DNA of 64,000 nucleotides from Shewanella colwelliana ATCC 39565. GTDB taxonomy: Bacteria > Pseudomonadota > Gammaproteobacteria > Enterobacterales > Shewanellaceae. Numbering within the stretch: the stretch's first letter is position 1; the number at the start of each line of letters is the position of its first letter. Of this stretch, positions 26,162-36,107 are shown one piece after another. The notes under the pieces were generated by a model, which saw only the letters and a program-made list of their open reading frames with translations, was not told where the DNA came from and did no database searches. A program made the position numbers and the translations under genes. The stretch lies in contig NZ_JAEC01000006.1 of the NCBI RefSeq assembly GCF_000518705.1, positions 124,001 through 188,000 on the forward strand, given 5' to 3'.

Positions 26162-26367
26162 GAATGATGAAGTTAACCGCTTCTCTGAATGAGGAAAAGT
26201 AAGCTGCATTTTGGCTCTAGTTTGCTTTAAGTCATATGAAATGATTAGTGGCATAAAGTGTAATTAGTTTGTAACAATGCATTAACCGAACTTTTCTTTT
26301 CGGCAGGAGTCGATAGATTAGACAAAGATAATTTCCCAGTGTGGGAGGTTGAAGGAGATATTTGCAG

Positions 26368-27909
26368 ATGGAAAATGCCAAATTGGCTGTGAGTTCCTTA
26401 GTATTAGTACTGACGATGTTGCTGGGATCGGCGCACGCACTGGCTAAGCAAAGTAGTGAACAGATTGAGTTGTTGTCGCATACTGTTGAAACAGAGTTTC
26501 GTCTTACGCACCCAATTTTATCTGTTGATCTCACTGCCAGTCCAGGTAAAGAGCTCGTCGCCATTGGTGTTGATGACAATCAGTCTCGTTGGCTGTCGCT
26601 GTATGAGTTCAATCAAACCAGTGGTCAATATGGGCAGAAGTTTAAACAGCGCCTCCCCAATGCTTTCTTCTCATTTGATTTAACCAAGCCAAGTGAGCGA
26701 TTTCCTCAGCAAGCTGCTGCGCTGTACTTTCAATCAAGCGAACAGCTTTTTCAGTTGGTGGTTAGCGATGAGGGACTTGAGTTTGAGCCTAAGCAGAGCA
26801 TTGCACCGCTCATATTAAAATCAAGAGTCGACTTTATTTCTCGCGGTGACTTTGTCCACGATCTTAATCAAGATGGTCTAGATGACTTTGTTATTAATAG
26901 TTTTTCTCAGACGGAATTGTTGCTCGCCCAAGCTGAGGGGGACGTTATCCGACAAATATTGCCGATTAAGCCTCAAGTATTGTTGTACCGTGATGGCGCT
27001 CGATATACCCAAGCCATTCTCTATTTTGCCGATATGGATCTCGATGGGCGCAACGATATTGTTAAAATCGCCGAAGGGGAGTTTGAGGTGTATGCACAGC
27101 AGGAAAACGGCCAGTTTGATACTGTGGCGCGCTTTGTCCCTGTGAGTCTGGCTATCAGTGGTGTCAATTGGTGGAATAAACGAGATGCCTACGGTGAAGA
27201 ACTTGATCAAAGCGATCTTATCTATCGCAAAGTCGAACAGCTTAAAGACATTAACAATGATGGTTTAGTCGACATGATAGTGCGTTATACCAAAAGCTCA
27301 GGTGTACTGGATAGAGTCAATGACTATGAGATCTACTTGGGTCAGAACACCTTAGCCAAGTTACAGTTCCCCAAAAAACCTGACAGTGTTATTCGAGCCG
27401 ATGGCACATTAACTGGCTTTGAGTTAGTGGATATAGATGGTGATAAGCGCGATGAAGTGATGGTGTCAGGGTTTGATATTGGCTTATCACAAATTATCGG
27501 TGCATTAGTCTCTGGTGGCATAGATCAGGATGTTCACCTGTTTAAGATGAACGCTGAAAGTGGCTATGCTAACAAAGCCAATGTCAGCAAAGAGGTGGAG
27601 TTGAGCTTTAGTTTAACCTCAGGCCAGAGTGGTAGCCCAGTGGTTAAGTTAGCCGACTTAAATGGTGATGGTTTACAAGATCTGATGCTTTCTGACGGTG
27701 AACAGGCGTTGCGTCTTTATTTAGGTGATGGTAGCAAAGGGTTATTTGATGATGACAGTGATGGCTTTAAGCTACAACTCCCTCAAGAGGGCAGCGCGTT
27801 GGTGAGCGATGATCTGAACGCAGACGGAAAAGACGATCTGATTATTAAATATGGCCGACAAGACAGTAAAGCGCTGCAATATAAATTTGTGGTGATCATG
27901 GCGCAGTAA
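26368..27909 (+). CDS. Exported FG-GAP/VCBS-repeat protein
   Basis: 513 residues. The signal peptide (LAVSSLVLVLTMLLGSAHALA) points to the periplasm or cell surface. At least six Asp-rich calcium-binding-like loops of the FG-GAP/VCBS type recur along the protein: DLNQDGLDD, DMDLDGRND, DINNDGLVD, DIDGDKRDE, DLNGDGLQD and DLNADGKDD. Such repeats form integrin-like beta-propellers. No enzyme domain is attached. AAGGAG lies ten bases before ATG 26368; a TTG at 26362 is an alternative start. It appears to be a single-gene transcript, and the function (surface binding or scaffold) is a guess. Confidence 0.75.
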   Translation: MENAKLAVSSLVLVLTMLLGSAHALAKQSSEQIELLSHTVETEFRLTHPILSVDLTASPGKELVAIGVDDNQSRWLSLYEFNQTSGQYGQKFKQRLPNAFFSFDLTKPSERFPQQAAALYFQSSEQLFQLVVSDEGLEFEPKQSIAPLILKSRVDFISRGDFVHDLNQDGLDDFVINSFSQTELLLAQAEGDVIRQILPIKPQVLLYRDGARYTQAILYFADMDLDGRNDIVKIAEGEFEVYAQQENGQFDTVARFVPVSLAISGVNWWNKRDAYGEELDQSDLIYRKVEQLKDINNDGLVDMIVRYTKSSGVLDRVNDYEIYLGQNTLAKLQFPKKPDSVIRADGTLTGFELVDIDGDKRDEVMVSGFDIGLSQIIGALVSGGIDQDVHLFKMNAESGYANKANVSKEVELSFSLTSGQSGSPVVKLADLNGDGLQDLMLSDGEQALRLYLGDGSKGLFDDDSDGFKLQLPQEGSALVSDDLNADGKDDLIIKYGRQDSKALQYKFVVIMAQ

Positions 27910-27958
27910 TGCGTGTTAGTTATGCCTGATACATAGTGTTTCAATAAAGTTTGCCACT

Positions 27959-27993
27959 AGCCGCCTTAAAAAATATCTATTTTTCAGGCGGCT
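27959..27993. repeat. Long hairpin after the FG-GAP gene
   Basis: Outer arms AGCCGCCT/AGGCGGCT (8 bases) enclose inner arms AAAAATA/TATTTTT (7 bases) with a two-base centre. It lies 50 bases past the FG-GAP stop codon and is probably the transcript end, although the T-run lies inside the stem rather than after it. Confidence 0.5.
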
Positions 27994-28131
27994 ACAAAAG
28001 AATCAGCAAGATTGTCGTTTTGTATCATTGTTCATCACGCTAGCTTAAGATTCAGTTCATCTTCTGTGGATATATTTTGCGCATTGACGGCGGTTTTGCC
28101 ATCAGGCAATAAAAGGTATTCAGGGGGATTT

Positions 28132-28344
28132 ATGATTGGTATGGGCAGTGCGTCGGCCATGGGGAGTGCGCAAACTGCGATAAATATCGTGACCTATCTT
28201 GGCGCGACTTGCTTGACCATAGTGGCTATCGGTTTTGCCATTGCTCTGTATCAAGAGTGGAAAATAGTTCGTGAATACAAGCGACGTAAACAAGATTGCA
28301 AATTCTTCGAAAGTCTCGCCGATATATCGCACAAATATCGCTAG
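28132..28344 (+). CDS. Small single-pass membrane protein, 70 residues, unknown
   Basis: From ATG 28132 (GGGGGA five bases upstream) the protein has 70 residues. A Gly/Ala/Met-rich start (MIGMGSASAMGSA) leads into one hydrophobic segment (about 17-41, IVTYLGATCLTIVAIGFAIALY), then a basic cytoplasmic tail (EWKIVREYKRRKQDCK) ending in ISHKYR. The open frame runs further upstream to 28012, but that part lacks a ribosome site and has no protein-like character. It converges on the histidine kinase gene, 11 bases away. No family recognised. Confidence 0.6.
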   Translation: MIGMGSASAMGSAQTAINIVTYLGATCLTIVAIGFAIALYQEWKIVREYKRRKQDCKFFESLADISHKYR

Positions 28345-28355
28345 TTTGCTTAGCG

Positions 28356-29636
28356 CTATGCGTGTGGAAAGTGAAGCATGGCAATACAGCCGGGTTCAGT
28401 GTCTTGCAGGCTAAACTTCCACTGATAGCGTTGGCATAGCGCGTCCACAATGAGCAGCCCTAATCCATGACCTTGCTGGTCGCGTTCATTGCGAGTTAAA
28501 CCTCGGCCATGATCAACAACCCAAATAGCTTCTTGATTGACCTTCAATTCAATTTCTCCCCCTTCGCTAGCGTTAATTGCATTACTCAGCAGATTAATCA
28601 GTAGCATGCGTAGTACGGCTTCTGATGGGGTAATTAATGGTTCGGCTTGAATGTCTACGTCGATAACAACCGCTTTACTGTCCGCGAGTGGCTGCACGTA
28701 ACGAATCACCTTGGAGAGTTCGGCCTGGGTCAAGACACGTTGCTGCTCACTGTAGTATTCATCTTCATGGCGTACTAGGCTGAGCAAGGCATCGATTGTA
28801 TGCTGCATATCGTTGGCAGCATTGACTATTCTATCTCTTTGACGGATTTTAAACGCTTCATTACCTTGTTGTTGCAGCAGCCGGCCTGCGCCTTGAATGA
28901 CGGTCAAAGGGGTTCTGAGTTCATGGCTGGCGTAGCGCGAGAACGCTTGTTCCTGTTTGATCAACTTATCTATTTGCCGTTGGTATTGATTTAAACTGGC
29001 TGCGAGCTCACTAAACTCCAGTGCGGCGCCGCTGGAAACCTTAAATTCACTCGGGGCTTGGACTAATTTCAATTGATCACTGAGTTGACGGACTGGTGAC
29101 ACCAATCGCCGGATTAGCTTTGAGATGGCAAAACCAAACAGAATGAATAGTAGAAAAGTCACCGCCAAGATAGTGATATTGATATTGCGCCATTCTTGGT
29201 TACTCAGCTCCACCTGAGCGGCGTTCATGATGATGATAAGCGGTTTAGTCTCGCCCTCTTGCTGATATTCACTGCGCAGAACAAATAGGTCATCCGCAAA
29301 AGTGTCATGCAGTTCATCAATAAAGCCCAAGGGGAGCTGCTTGATGAACTGATCTTGCTGCGGGATAGCATTGAGATCGTTATAGGCCTTGATGTTGGTG
29401 TTGAGCTGCAAAGGTGATTCGGCCCCAGCGCGAAAGGCATTGATAGCCATGGGCGATGTTTGCACTAAGGTGCGCCGATTTAATTCATCCTCTAACCAAT
29501 AGAGTGTCGTTAGGCTTAAGCCATATAAAATAGCGCCGACCAAGACTGCAATGGCACTAAAATAGAGGCTCATTTTCCGGGTTAAACTCTTCGCGCTGTG
29601 TTGCACCTTGTCACTCACTCTGGATTGGTGATTCAA
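28356..29636 (-). CDS. Membrane sensor histidine kinase (OmpR-type partner)
   Basis: 426 residues. Two membrane segments (about 24-48 and 152-174) enclose a periplasmic domain of about 100 residues with no known fold. A HAMP-like linker follows (LIRRLVSPVRQLSDQL). The H-box is FSRYASHELRTPL with His238, then the N-box LINLLSNAINAS and G boxes DHGRGL and GHGLGL. The N-terminus overlaps the end of the response-regulator gene by 26 bases, so the two are translationally coupled and form one signalling pair. The signal is not known. Confidence 0.85.
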   Translation of the reverse strand: MNHQSRVSDKVQHSAKSLTRKMSLYFSAIAVLVGAILYGLSLTTLYWLEDELNRRTLVQTSPMAINAFRAGAESPLQLNTNIKAYNDLNAIPQQDQFIKQLPLGFIDELHDTFADDLFVLRSEYQQEGETKPLIIIMNAAQVELSNQEWRNINITILAVTFLLFILFGFAISKLIRRLVSPVRQLSDQLKLVQAPSEFKVSSGAALEFSELAASLNQYQRQIDKLIKQEQAFSRYASHELRTPLTVIQGAGRLLQQQGNEAFKIRQRDRIVNAANDMQHTIDALLSLVRHEDEYYSEQQRVLTQAELSKVIRYVQPLADSKAVVIDVDIQAEPLITPSEAVLRMLLINLLSNAINASEGGEIELKVNQEAIWVVDHGRGLTRNERDQQGHGLGLLIVDALCQRYQWKFSLQDTEPGCIAMLHFPHA

Positions 29637-30309
29637 GCTTAAACCCTATTTTGGGGACGGTAACGATTAATGGGTAATCAAAAGGCTTATCAATCTGGTT
29701 GCGCAATTGGTACATGTGGCTACGCAGAATATCGGCACTGGGGGCTTCTTCCCCCCAAAGTTGCTGAATGATCTCTTCGCGCTTTACCACATTAGGCGCG
29801 CGAGTCATTAGTAGTTGGATTATTCGATAGCAGGTTGGCGTCACAAACAACTTGATTCCATTGCGATAGACACTATGTTCGGCGCTATTGAGTGTGAGAG
29901 GGCCATAGCTAAGACAGGCTTTTGCAACCTTGCCTTGATGACGTTTAATTAGCGCGGCTAGGCGTGCTTGCAGTTCATCGAGATCGAAAGGCTTAGCCAA
30001 ATAATCATCAGCCCCAGAGTTGAAACCTGCGAGCAGATCTTTTTTTTCGTCCAGCGCGGTTAGCATCAGAATCGGTGTGCTACAGCCATATTCTCGTAGT
30101 TGTTTGGCGACAGAGAGTCCATCCAATTTAGGCAGCATGATATCGAGAATGATTGCATCGAAGTTACCGGCCTTGGCGAGGTTATACCCATGTTCGCCAT
30201 TGGTGGCAAAATCAACGCTAGCCCCTTCTGACTCAAGAAAGTCAGCCAATATCCCAGCAACATCGGGGTTATCTTCGACGATTAATATTTGGGTATTGTG
30301 CATAGCCAC
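29611..30309 (-). CDS. OmpR-family response regulator
   Basis: 232 residues. The receiver domain has EDN at 12-14, Asp56 in IILDIMLP, LTALDE and the Lys in YLAKPFD. The C-terminal winged helix (about 130-228) has the OmpR pattern LFVTPTCYRIIQLLMTRAPNVVKREEIIQQLWGEE and SDILRSHMYQLRNQIDKPF. It is the first gene of the pair with the kinase at 28356. Output is DNA binding; targets are unknown. It lies downstream of mgtE with a 135-base gap, so it has its own promoter region. Confidence 0.88.
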   Translation of the reverse strand: MAMHNTQILIVEDNPDVAGILADFLESEGASVDFATNGEHGYNLAKAGNFDAIILDIMLPKLDGLSVAKQLREYGCSTPILMLTALDEKKDLLAGFNSGADDYLAKPFDLDELQARLAALIKRHQGKVAKACLSYGPLTLNSAEHSVYRNGIKLFVTPTCYRIIQLLMTRAPNVVKREEIIQQLWGEEAPSADILRSHMYQLRNQIDKPFDYPLIVTVPKIGFKLESPIQSE

Positions 30310-30438
30310 TCTCTTTATGTAATCGTTGGTATTATGCCTATTTCACGTGAAAAATTTGTCGATGATGCGTTGCGTTAGTCATTCCAAGTTTTGCACTGTG
30401 AGCGCTTGCTACCAGTATCGAAAATCATGAACTATTGG

Positions 30439-30462
30439 CTGTTCTTATTGCAATAAGAACAG
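30439..30462. repeat. Perfect 24-base palindrome spanning the mgtE stop codon
   Basis: Two 12-base arms CTGTTCTTATTG and CAATAAGAACAG meet with no spacer. The mgtE stop codon (30445-30447 on the minus strand) and its last codons (Phe-Leu-Leu-Gln) lie inside the palindrome. No T-run follows on the minus strand. Confidence 0.7.
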
Positions 30463-31812
30463 GGTCGCTAACCCGAGAAAAGCAAATAAACCTATCACAT
30501 CTGTGACGGTCGTTAGCACCATACCACCTGCCAGTGCTGGGTCAATATTGAGTTTTTTTAGTAGCAGCGGAATACTGGCGCCTGCGAAGCCTGCAACAGT
30601 CATATTGATCAACATGGCACCGCCAATGAGTGCCCCTAATGCAATATCTCCTTTCCACAACCATACCGCAAGGAAGACGAGTATCGACCAGAGTACGCCA
30701 TTGAGAAAGCCGATCGCCAGCTCCTTACCAATAAGCCAGCGCGAGTTACTTTGACCTATTTGCCCTAAGGCAATACCACGAATAACCAAGGCTAAGGTTT
30801 GGTTGCCAGCGACGCCTCCCATGCTGGGGACTATGGTCATTAAAATGGCAATGGTGGCAAATTGCTCCAAAGTGCCTTCGAACATATTACTGACTGAGGC
30901 GGCAAGCAGTGCAGCAAAGAGGTTGATGGTTAACCACAGAGAACGCCTAAAGGTACTTTTAAGTACTGGTCCAAAGGTATCGGTATCGTCGTCCATCCCC
31001 GCCATACCCATCATAGAGTGCTCAGCGTCTTCACGAATTATATCGACCACATCATCGATGGTGATACGGCCCAGAAGTCTGTTGGTGTCATCATCGACAA
31101 CAGGGGCTGACAACCAGTCATGGCGTTCGAATAGCTGCGCCACTTCGCCGTCATCCATGCCGACCGGGATCCCCTCTAAGTCGTCATTCATGATCTCACG
31201 AATCGAGGCATTTGGGTCGCAGGTCAGCAGATCGGCAATACGCACACCACCGAGTAAACAGTCACTTTTATCGACGACATAGAGCATATCTGTTGCTTGT
31301 GGTAGCTCGCCACGAATACGCAGGTAGCGCAGAATTACATCTATGTTGACATCCGGGCGTAGTGTCACCGTATCAGTGTTCATGATACTGCCTGCGGTGT
31401 CGTCGGGATAGGAGAGGGCTTGTTCTACTCTGGCTCTATCTTGGGACCTCATTGACTGCAATACTTGGTTAAATACACTGTCTGGCAGGCTACGCAGAAT
31501 ATACGCTAGATCATCGGTATCCATCCCTTCGGCGGCTTTAGCTACGCGCTCGGGACTCATCTGCCTAATCAGATTATCTTTGAGCTCTTCGCCTAATTCG
31601 TCAAGGATCTCACCAGTATGCTCTTGGTCAATCAGCTGCCATAACACTTGTCGTGTTCTCGGTGGTGATGACTCTAAGATGAAAGCAATATCTGAGGCTG
31701 CCATGTCGTGCAACATACTGCGCACATGGACAAACATCCCACTGCTTAGGGCTTGAGTAAGCTGATTTAGACGTTGATCACTTGTATCACTGTCTAACAC
31801 TTCGATCGGCAT
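30445..31812 (-). CDS. mgtE: MgtE-type magnesium transporter
   Basis: 455 residues in the MgtE order: an N-terminal superhelical domain (about 1-130; ESSPPRTRQVLWQLI), two CBS domains (about 135-265; YPDDTAGSIMNTD, GRITIDDVVDIIREDAEHSMMGMAG), and a membrane domain of five segments (about 290-455; VPSMGGVAGNQTLALVIRG, GGMVLTTVTDVIG). These are the Mg2+-gated channel features. It is the last gene of the rpoN-ptsN-ptsO run, 75 bases after ptsO, an arrangement typical of Shewanella. Its stop codon lies in a perfect palindrome. Confidence 0.95.
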   Translation of the reverse strand: MPIEVLDSDTSDQRLNQLTQALSSGMFVHVRSMLHDMAASDIAFILESSPPRTRQVLWQLIDQEHTGEILDELGEELKDNLIRQMSPERVAKAAEGMDTDDLAYILRSLPDSVFNQVLQSMRSQDRARVEQALSYPDDTAGSIMNTDTVTLRPDVNIDVILRYLRIRGELPQATDMLYVVDKSDCLLGGVRIADLLTCDPNASIREIMNDDLEGIPVGMDDGEVAQLFERHDWLSAPVVDDDTNRLLGRITIDDVVDIIREDAEHSMMGMAGMDDDTDTFGPVLKSTFRRSLWLTINLFAALLAASVSNMFEGTLEQFATIAILMTIVPSMGGVAGNQTLALVIRGIALGQIGQSNSRWLIGKELAIGFLNGVLWSILVFLAVWLWKGDIALGALIGGAMLINMTVAGFAGASIPLLLKKLNIDPALAGGMVLTTVTDVIGLFAFLGLATLFLLQ

Positions 31813-31887
31813 AGCTCCTCCCTAGATGAATGGGGTATTTGATTCTAGCTAATGGTAATGGCTACTGTGGGTTTTATTGGGTGATGA

Positions 31888-32163
31888 TTATACAGCTTCA
31901 TCAAATTTGGCATCGATAAGCGAGCTGATGGCATCCAATGCCGCTTGGGCATCTTTGCCTTCGCTAATCAGGGTGATGGTTTTACCCATGCCGGTTTCAA
32001 GCATCAGCAAGCCTAAAACACTCGCCGCTGACGCTGTTTTATCGCCCTGAATCAGAGTCACTTGCGCATCAAATTTTGCGGCAAGTACCGCCAGTTTCGT
32101 GGCGGCACGGGCATGAAGCCCCAACTTATTACAGATTGTCAGCTGACGCTCAAGTTTAGCCAT
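31888..32163 (-). CDS. ptsO: Nitrogen-PTS phosphocarrier NPr (HPr family)
   Basis: 91 residues, the HPr size. The phospho-acceptor is His17 in [10 protein letters not shown], and the conserved Ser region is [17 protein letters not shown]. It passes phosphate from PtsP (EI-Ntr) to PtsN and so links carbon/nitrogen status to regulation. Its start overlaps rapZ by eight bases, as in E. coli npr. Confidence 0.95.
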   Translation of the reverse strand: MAKLERQLTICNKLGLHARAATKLAVLAAKFDAQVTLIQGDKTASAASVLGLLMLETGMGKTITLISEGKDAQAALDAISSLIDAKFDEAV

Positions 32164-33004
32164 TTTTTAATTCTCGATGGCGCGCCTGAACCTTGTGTTT
32201 ACTCTTGCTGAAAAGTTTCGCTAATTGATCGGTGACATAGACCGAGCGATGTTGACCGCCAGTACAACCAATGGCAATTGTGAGGTAACTGCGATTGTTG
32301 CGTTCAAGATGAGGCAACCAAGTTTCTAACAGATTTTCTATCTGCCAAATAAACTTACTCACTAAGGGTTGTTGGCTTAAAAACAGTTGCACGGGTTCGT
32401 CTAGACCTGTGAGTGGTCTTAACTCTGCTTCCCAATGTGGATTAGGTAAGAAGCGCGCATCAAACATGAAGTCAGCTTCACTGGGCATTCCGTATTTGAA
32501 GCCGAATGACTCAAAATTGATCACTAACTCTTTATCTACGGTGCCAAGTAAGATCTCGCGTACTTTGTCGCTGAGATCATAAATATTGAGCGTAGAGGTA
32601 TCAATGTAATGGTCAACGAGCTTAGCGATAGGTTCAAGCATCTTACCTTCAAGCTGAATAGCCTCTTTAAGAGAAACTTTTGAGCGAGAAAGCGGATGAA
32701 GACGCCGAGTTTCACTGTAACGCTTGAGCAACACATCGTCAGATGAGTTGAGAAAAAAGCTCAGTAGTTCGGTGTCTTTAGGCAAGTTAGCCAACTGCTT
32801 TTCGAGTTGAATATCACCGCTCGGCATATTACGAACATCGACGCTAATGGCGACTAACTCATTGCTGCCTTTTAGCTGGTTTAGTAATGACTCCACCATC
32901 TGCAAAGGTAAATTATCAACACAGTAATACCCAAGATCTTCAAGGACCCTTAGTGCAACTGACTTTCCCGAGCCTGATCGGCCGGACACCATAACCAACT
33001 TCAT
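32156..33004 (-). CDS. rapZ: RNase adapter protein RapZ
   Basis: 282 residues. P-loop GRSGSGKS lies at 8-15, with DVRNMP and the C-terminal RNA-binding domain carrying [18 protein letters not shown] and a basic tail ([16 protein letters not shown]). RapZ guides RNase E to the small RNA GlmZ and so sets GlmS levels for cell-wall sugar synthesis. Overlaps with ptsN (4 bases) and ptsO (8 bases) show tight co-translation. Confidence 0.95.
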   Translation of the reverse strand: MKLVMVSGRSGSGKSVALRVLEDLGYYCVDNLPLQMVESLLNQLKGSNELVAISVDVRNMPSGDIQLEKQLANLPKDTELLSFFLNSSDDVLLKRYSETRRLHPLSRSKVSLKEAIQLEGKMLEPIAKLVDHYIDTSTLNIYDLSDKVREILLGTVDKELVINFESFGFKYGMPSEADFMFDARFLPNPHWEAELRPLTGLDEPVQLFLSQQPLVSKFIWQIENLLETWLPHLERNNRSYLTIAIGCTGGQHRSVYVTDQLAKLFSKSKHKVQARHRELKNG

Positions 33005-33444
33005 TGAGTGATCACCTGATAGAGTTCTGCCTCATCCTGGGTTTTTCTTAGCTGCTTCATGATGGCTTTATCATTGAGCTTTTCAGCCATGGCGGCCAAA
33101 GTACTAAGATGTTGCTCGCATTGATCTGCGGGCACCAGTAATGCAAAAAGGATATCGACTGGCTGATTATCTATTGCATCAAATGCAATAGGTTCAGCAC
33201 ACTTTACGAGAACAGCCACTGGTTGCTCTATACTTGAGAGTCGCCCATGGGGAATCGCGATACCATTACCTATACCTGTGCTGCCCATTTTTTCTCTCGC
33301 CAGAAGGCTTTCAAATATCTCTTGAGAGGAGAGGGTCGGGTACTGGACAGCGGCTAAGTCGCTGATAAGTTCCAGTACCTTTTTCTTACTGCCCGGGGTC
33401 GCGCAGGTAGTGCACTCCGGCTGCAGGATGGTACTAAGTTCCAT
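33001..33444 (-). CDS. ptsN: Nitrogen-PTS enzyme IIA (PtsN)
   Basis: 147 residues with the IIA-Ntr pattern GIAIPHGRL containing the phosphorylated His66, and [24 protein letters not shown]. It is the terminal acceptor of the nitrogen PTS and regulates potassium transport, sigma-54 genes and other targets. It starts two bases after hpf ends and overlaps rapZ by four. Confidence 0.95.
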   Translation of the reverse strand: MELSTILQPECTTCATPGSKKKVLELISDLAAVQYPTLSSQEIFESLLAREKMGSTGIGNGIAIPHGRLSSIEQPVAVLVKCAEPIAFDAIDNQPVDILFALLVPADQCEQHLSTLAAMAEKLNDKAIMKQLRKTQDEAELYQVITQ

Positions 33445-33446
33445 CG

Positions 33447-33734
33447 TTAATGTTTAGTAAGCTTCTCTTTGTGTTTAATGACCTGACGATCTAACTTGTC
33501 TATCAGGGAGTCTATTGCGGCGTACATATCCGAATGTTCTGATGTTGCGAAGACTTCTCCACCACGGAGACGTAACTTAGCTTCAACTTTTTGCTGCATT
33601 TTTTCGACATTTAATACAACGTGGACATTATTGATCTGATCGAAATGTCGTTCAAGTTTTGTAAATTTTTCTTCAACATAGTTCCGTAGAGATTGGGTTA
33701 TCTCGATGTGGTGCCCAGTCAGGTTTATTTGCAT
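33447..33734 (-). CDS. hpf: Ribosome hibernation-promoting factor, short form
   Basis: 95 residues, the short HPF/YhbH type with no C-terminal dimerisation domain. It opens MQINLTGHHIEITQSLRNYVEEK and has VEAKLRLRGGEVFATSEHSDMYAAIDSLIDKLDRQ. It binds the 30S decoding region and helps form 100S ribosomes in stationary phase. A GGAG box lies just upstream of its ATG. It is 30 bases downstream of rpoN. Confidence 0.95.
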   Translation of the reverse strand: MQINLTGHHIEITQSLRNYVEEKFTKLERHFDQINNVHVVLNVEKMQQKVEAKLRLRGGEVFATSEHSDMYAAIDSLIDKLDRQVIKHKEKLTKH

Positions 33735-33764
33735 AAATTTACTCCTCCGGTTTCCAGTTGTTGA

Positions 33765-35249
33765 TTATAAACTTTTGCGCTGATTCGACGGCGGGATCAA
33801 CATCGCCTCTCGATACTTAGCAATGGTGCGTCGAGCGACCTTAATCCCTTGTTCAGCCAATAATTGTGCCATTTTGCTATCGCTTAATGGTTTCTTCTGG
33901 TTTTCAGCAGCAACAAGCTTCTTAATAAAGGCGCGTATCGCTGTTGATGAGCATTCTCCACCATCATCGGTACCAACGTGGCTGGAGAAGAAATATTTTA
34001 GTTCAAAAATACCGCGTGGGGTGTGCATATATTTTTGGGTGGTCACACGCGAGATAGTGGATTCATGCATTTCAACCGCTTCGGCGATATCATTGAGCAC
34101 CATGGGCTTCATCGCTTCTTCACCAAATTCAAAGAAACCCTGTTGGAAATCAACGATGCAGTTGGTGACTTTAAGTAGTGTGTCGTTACGGCTTTCTAGA
34201 CTCTTTAAAAACCACTTTGCTTCTTGAAGGTGACCACGGATAAATTGTCCGTCAGCTTGGCTCTTGGTACTTCGTGCCATTGCCGCATAATGCTGGTTAA
34301 CATTAATTTTAGGCATACTATCTGGATTTAGCTCAACCACCCAGCGGCCTTTTTTCTTGGTCACTGTAACATCTGGGATCACGTACTCATCACGACTGGC
34401 TGTAATGGCTAATCCTGGGCGTGGATTCAGAGTCTGAATCAGCGCAATTGCATCACGCAGATCATCTTCTTTTAGCTTAGTTTTGCGCATCAATAAGCGG
34501 AAATCACGCCCTGCGATCAGGTCTAAGTGTTCGCTGATAAGCATTCTTGCATTGTCGATGTGTGGCGTGTCATTACTGTATTGTGTTAGCTGAATCGTGA
34601 GGCATTCACTTAAGTCCCTAGCGGCTACGCCTATGGGGTCGAAGTGTTGCACACGTTTTAAAACTGCTTCAACTTCATCGAGCTCTATTTCAGGGTCGCC
34701 CATAGCTTCAAGAATATCATCACAGTTTTGGGTGAGATATCCACGCTCATCAATAGCGTCAATAATTGCGGTGGCGATGGCCAAGTCATTGTCTGAAAAA
34801 GGGGTGAGATTTTTTTGCCACTCTAAGTGTTCGTAGAGGCCCTCGGTAGTTTCACCTTGGAAAGGCATATCGTCATCACGCATTGCGCCAGAACTTGAGT
34901 TGGGGGAAGCGGTATACATCTCATCCCAAGTGGTATCTACGGGCAACTCATCGGGCATGGAATCTTGAGTCAGGGCGTCAGACGTCTCTAAACTCGAATT
35001 ATCTTGGCTGGAATCAACTTCAATCTTGTTATCGTAGTTAGTATCAAAGTTATCGCCGTCATCTTGCTGTGATTCGGTGTTGGCACCCTCTTGCTCTTCA
35101 TCTAACTCGAGTAACGGATTAGATTCTAATGCTTGTTGGATCTCTTGTTGCAGTTCCAGTGACGACAATTGCAACAGACGAATCGCCTGCTGTAACTGTG
35201 GAGTCATGGTTAAATGCTGACCCATTTTGAGCTGAAGTGACGCTTTCAT
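33765..35249 (-). CDS. rpoN: RNA polymerase sigma-54 factor
   Basis: 494 residues in the sigma-54 order: Gln/Leu-rich region I ([29 protein letters not shown]), an acidic region II (about 55-130), the core-binding region III, the helix-turn-helix [20 protein letters not shown], and the RpoN box (ARRTIAKYR) near the C-terminus. It directs enhancer-dependent transcription of nitrogen, flagellar and other genes. A 126-base gap separates it from lptB and may hold its own promoter; hpf-ptsN-rapZ-ptsO follow closely. Confidence 0.97.
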   Translation of the reverse strand: MKASLQLKMGQHLTMTPQLQQAIRLLQLSSLELQQEIQQALESNPLLELDEEQEGANTESQQDDGDNFDTNYDNKIEVDSSQDNSSLETSDALTQDSMPDELPVDTTWDEMYTASPNSSSGAMRDDDMPFQGETTEGLYEHLEWQKNLTPFSDNDLAIATAIIDAIDERGYLTQNCDDILEAMGDPEIELDEVEAVLKRVQHFDPIGVAARDLSECLTIQLTQYSNDTPHIDNARMLISEHLDLIAGRDFRLLMRKTKLKEDDLRDAIALIQTLNPRPGLAITASRDEYVIPDVTVTKKKGRWVVELNPDSMPKINVNQHYAAMARSTKSQADGQFIRGHLQEAKWFLKSLESRNDTLLKVTNCIVDFQQGFFEFGEEAMKPMVLNDIAEAVEMHESTISRVTTQKYMHTPRGIFELKYFFSSHVGTDDGGECSSTAIRAFIKKLVAAENQKKPLSDSKMAQLLAEQGIKVARRTIAKYREAMLIPPSNQRKSL

Positions 35250-35375
35250 CGTACTGCTATTCCCTTGATTGTAATTTTTTAAATGAGAAAGCTTGATTAT
35301 TCCTTGAGGTAAGCGGGTAACCCATACTCCGCTTTGGTCAAGGAGATACGCTTTGTTATAGCGCTTCTAAATTAA

Positions 35376-36107
35376 CTATAGCTTGAATTGTTCGCCTAAG
35401 TACACCGCTCGCACTTGTTGGTTATCCAAGATCTCTGCAGGTGTGCCTTCAGCGATTAAGTTGCCATGGCTAACGATATAGGCCTTTTCACACACATCTA
35501 ATGTTTCTCGTACATTATGGTCGGTGATTAACACACCCAGTCCACGGTTTTTGAGCTGTTCAATGATTTTTTTGATGTCGATAACCGAGATTGGGTCAAC
35601 CCCCGCAAACGGCTCATCTAGCAAAATAAATTTAGGGTTAGCGGCCAGAGCGCGTGCAATTTCAACTCGGCGACGTTCGCCTCCAGACAGGGCCATGCCT
35701 AAGCTGTCTCTGATATGGGTAATATGAAACTCTTCAAGCAGGTGCTCTAGTTGCTCTTCGCGCTCATCATTATTGAGCTCGCTGCGCGTTTGCAGCACCG
35801 CCATGATGTTGTCACGCACGGTAAGCTTGCGGAAAATACTGGCTTCCTGTGGTAGGTAACCAATGCCTTTGCGCGCACGTAGGTGCATAGGGTCAAGAGT
35901 GAGGTCATCCTCATCAATAAAAATCCGCCCTTTATCACTTTGGACTAAACCAACCACCATATAAAATGTGGTGGTTTTGCCTGCACCATTAGGTCCGAGT
36001 AGGCCGACAATTTGGCCGGTTTTAACGGTTAAACTGACATCTTGAACCACGGCACGGCTTTTATAACTCTTGGCTAAGTTAACCGCTTTTAAGGTTTTTT
36101 CGCTCAT
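35376..36107 (-). CDS. lptB: LPS export ABC transporter ATPase LptB
   Basis: 243 residues with Walker [10 protein letters not shown] (38-46), the signature [15 protein letters not shown], Walker [14 protein letters not shown] and the switch His in ITDHNVRE. It powers the LptB2FGC machine that extracts lipopolysaccharide from the inner membrane. It overlaps lptA by four bases. The usual length and full motif set give no sign of damage. Confidence 0.97.
   Translation of the reverse strand: MSEKTLKAVNLAKSYKSRAVVQDVSLTVKTGQIVGLLGPNGAGKTTTFYMVVGLVQSDKGRIFIDEDDLTLDPMHLRARKGIGYLPQEASIFRKLTVRDNIMAVLQTRSELNNDEREEQLEHLLEEFHITHIRDSLGMALSGGERRRVEIARALAANPKFILLDEPFAGVDPISVIDIKKIIEQLKNRGLGVLITDHNVRETLDVCEKAYIVSHGNLIAEGTPAEILDNQQVRAVYLGEQFKL

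Noticed and set aside
28012..28131. N-terminal extension of the 70-residue membrane protein
   Set aside because: The upstream part lacks a ribosome site, while ATG 28132 has a good one and begins a coherent membrane protein.
30803..31282. Plus-strand open frame (159 residues) inside mgtE
   Set aside because: Antisense to a complete MgtE protein, with shadow composition rich in Ser, Pro and Ile and no domain.
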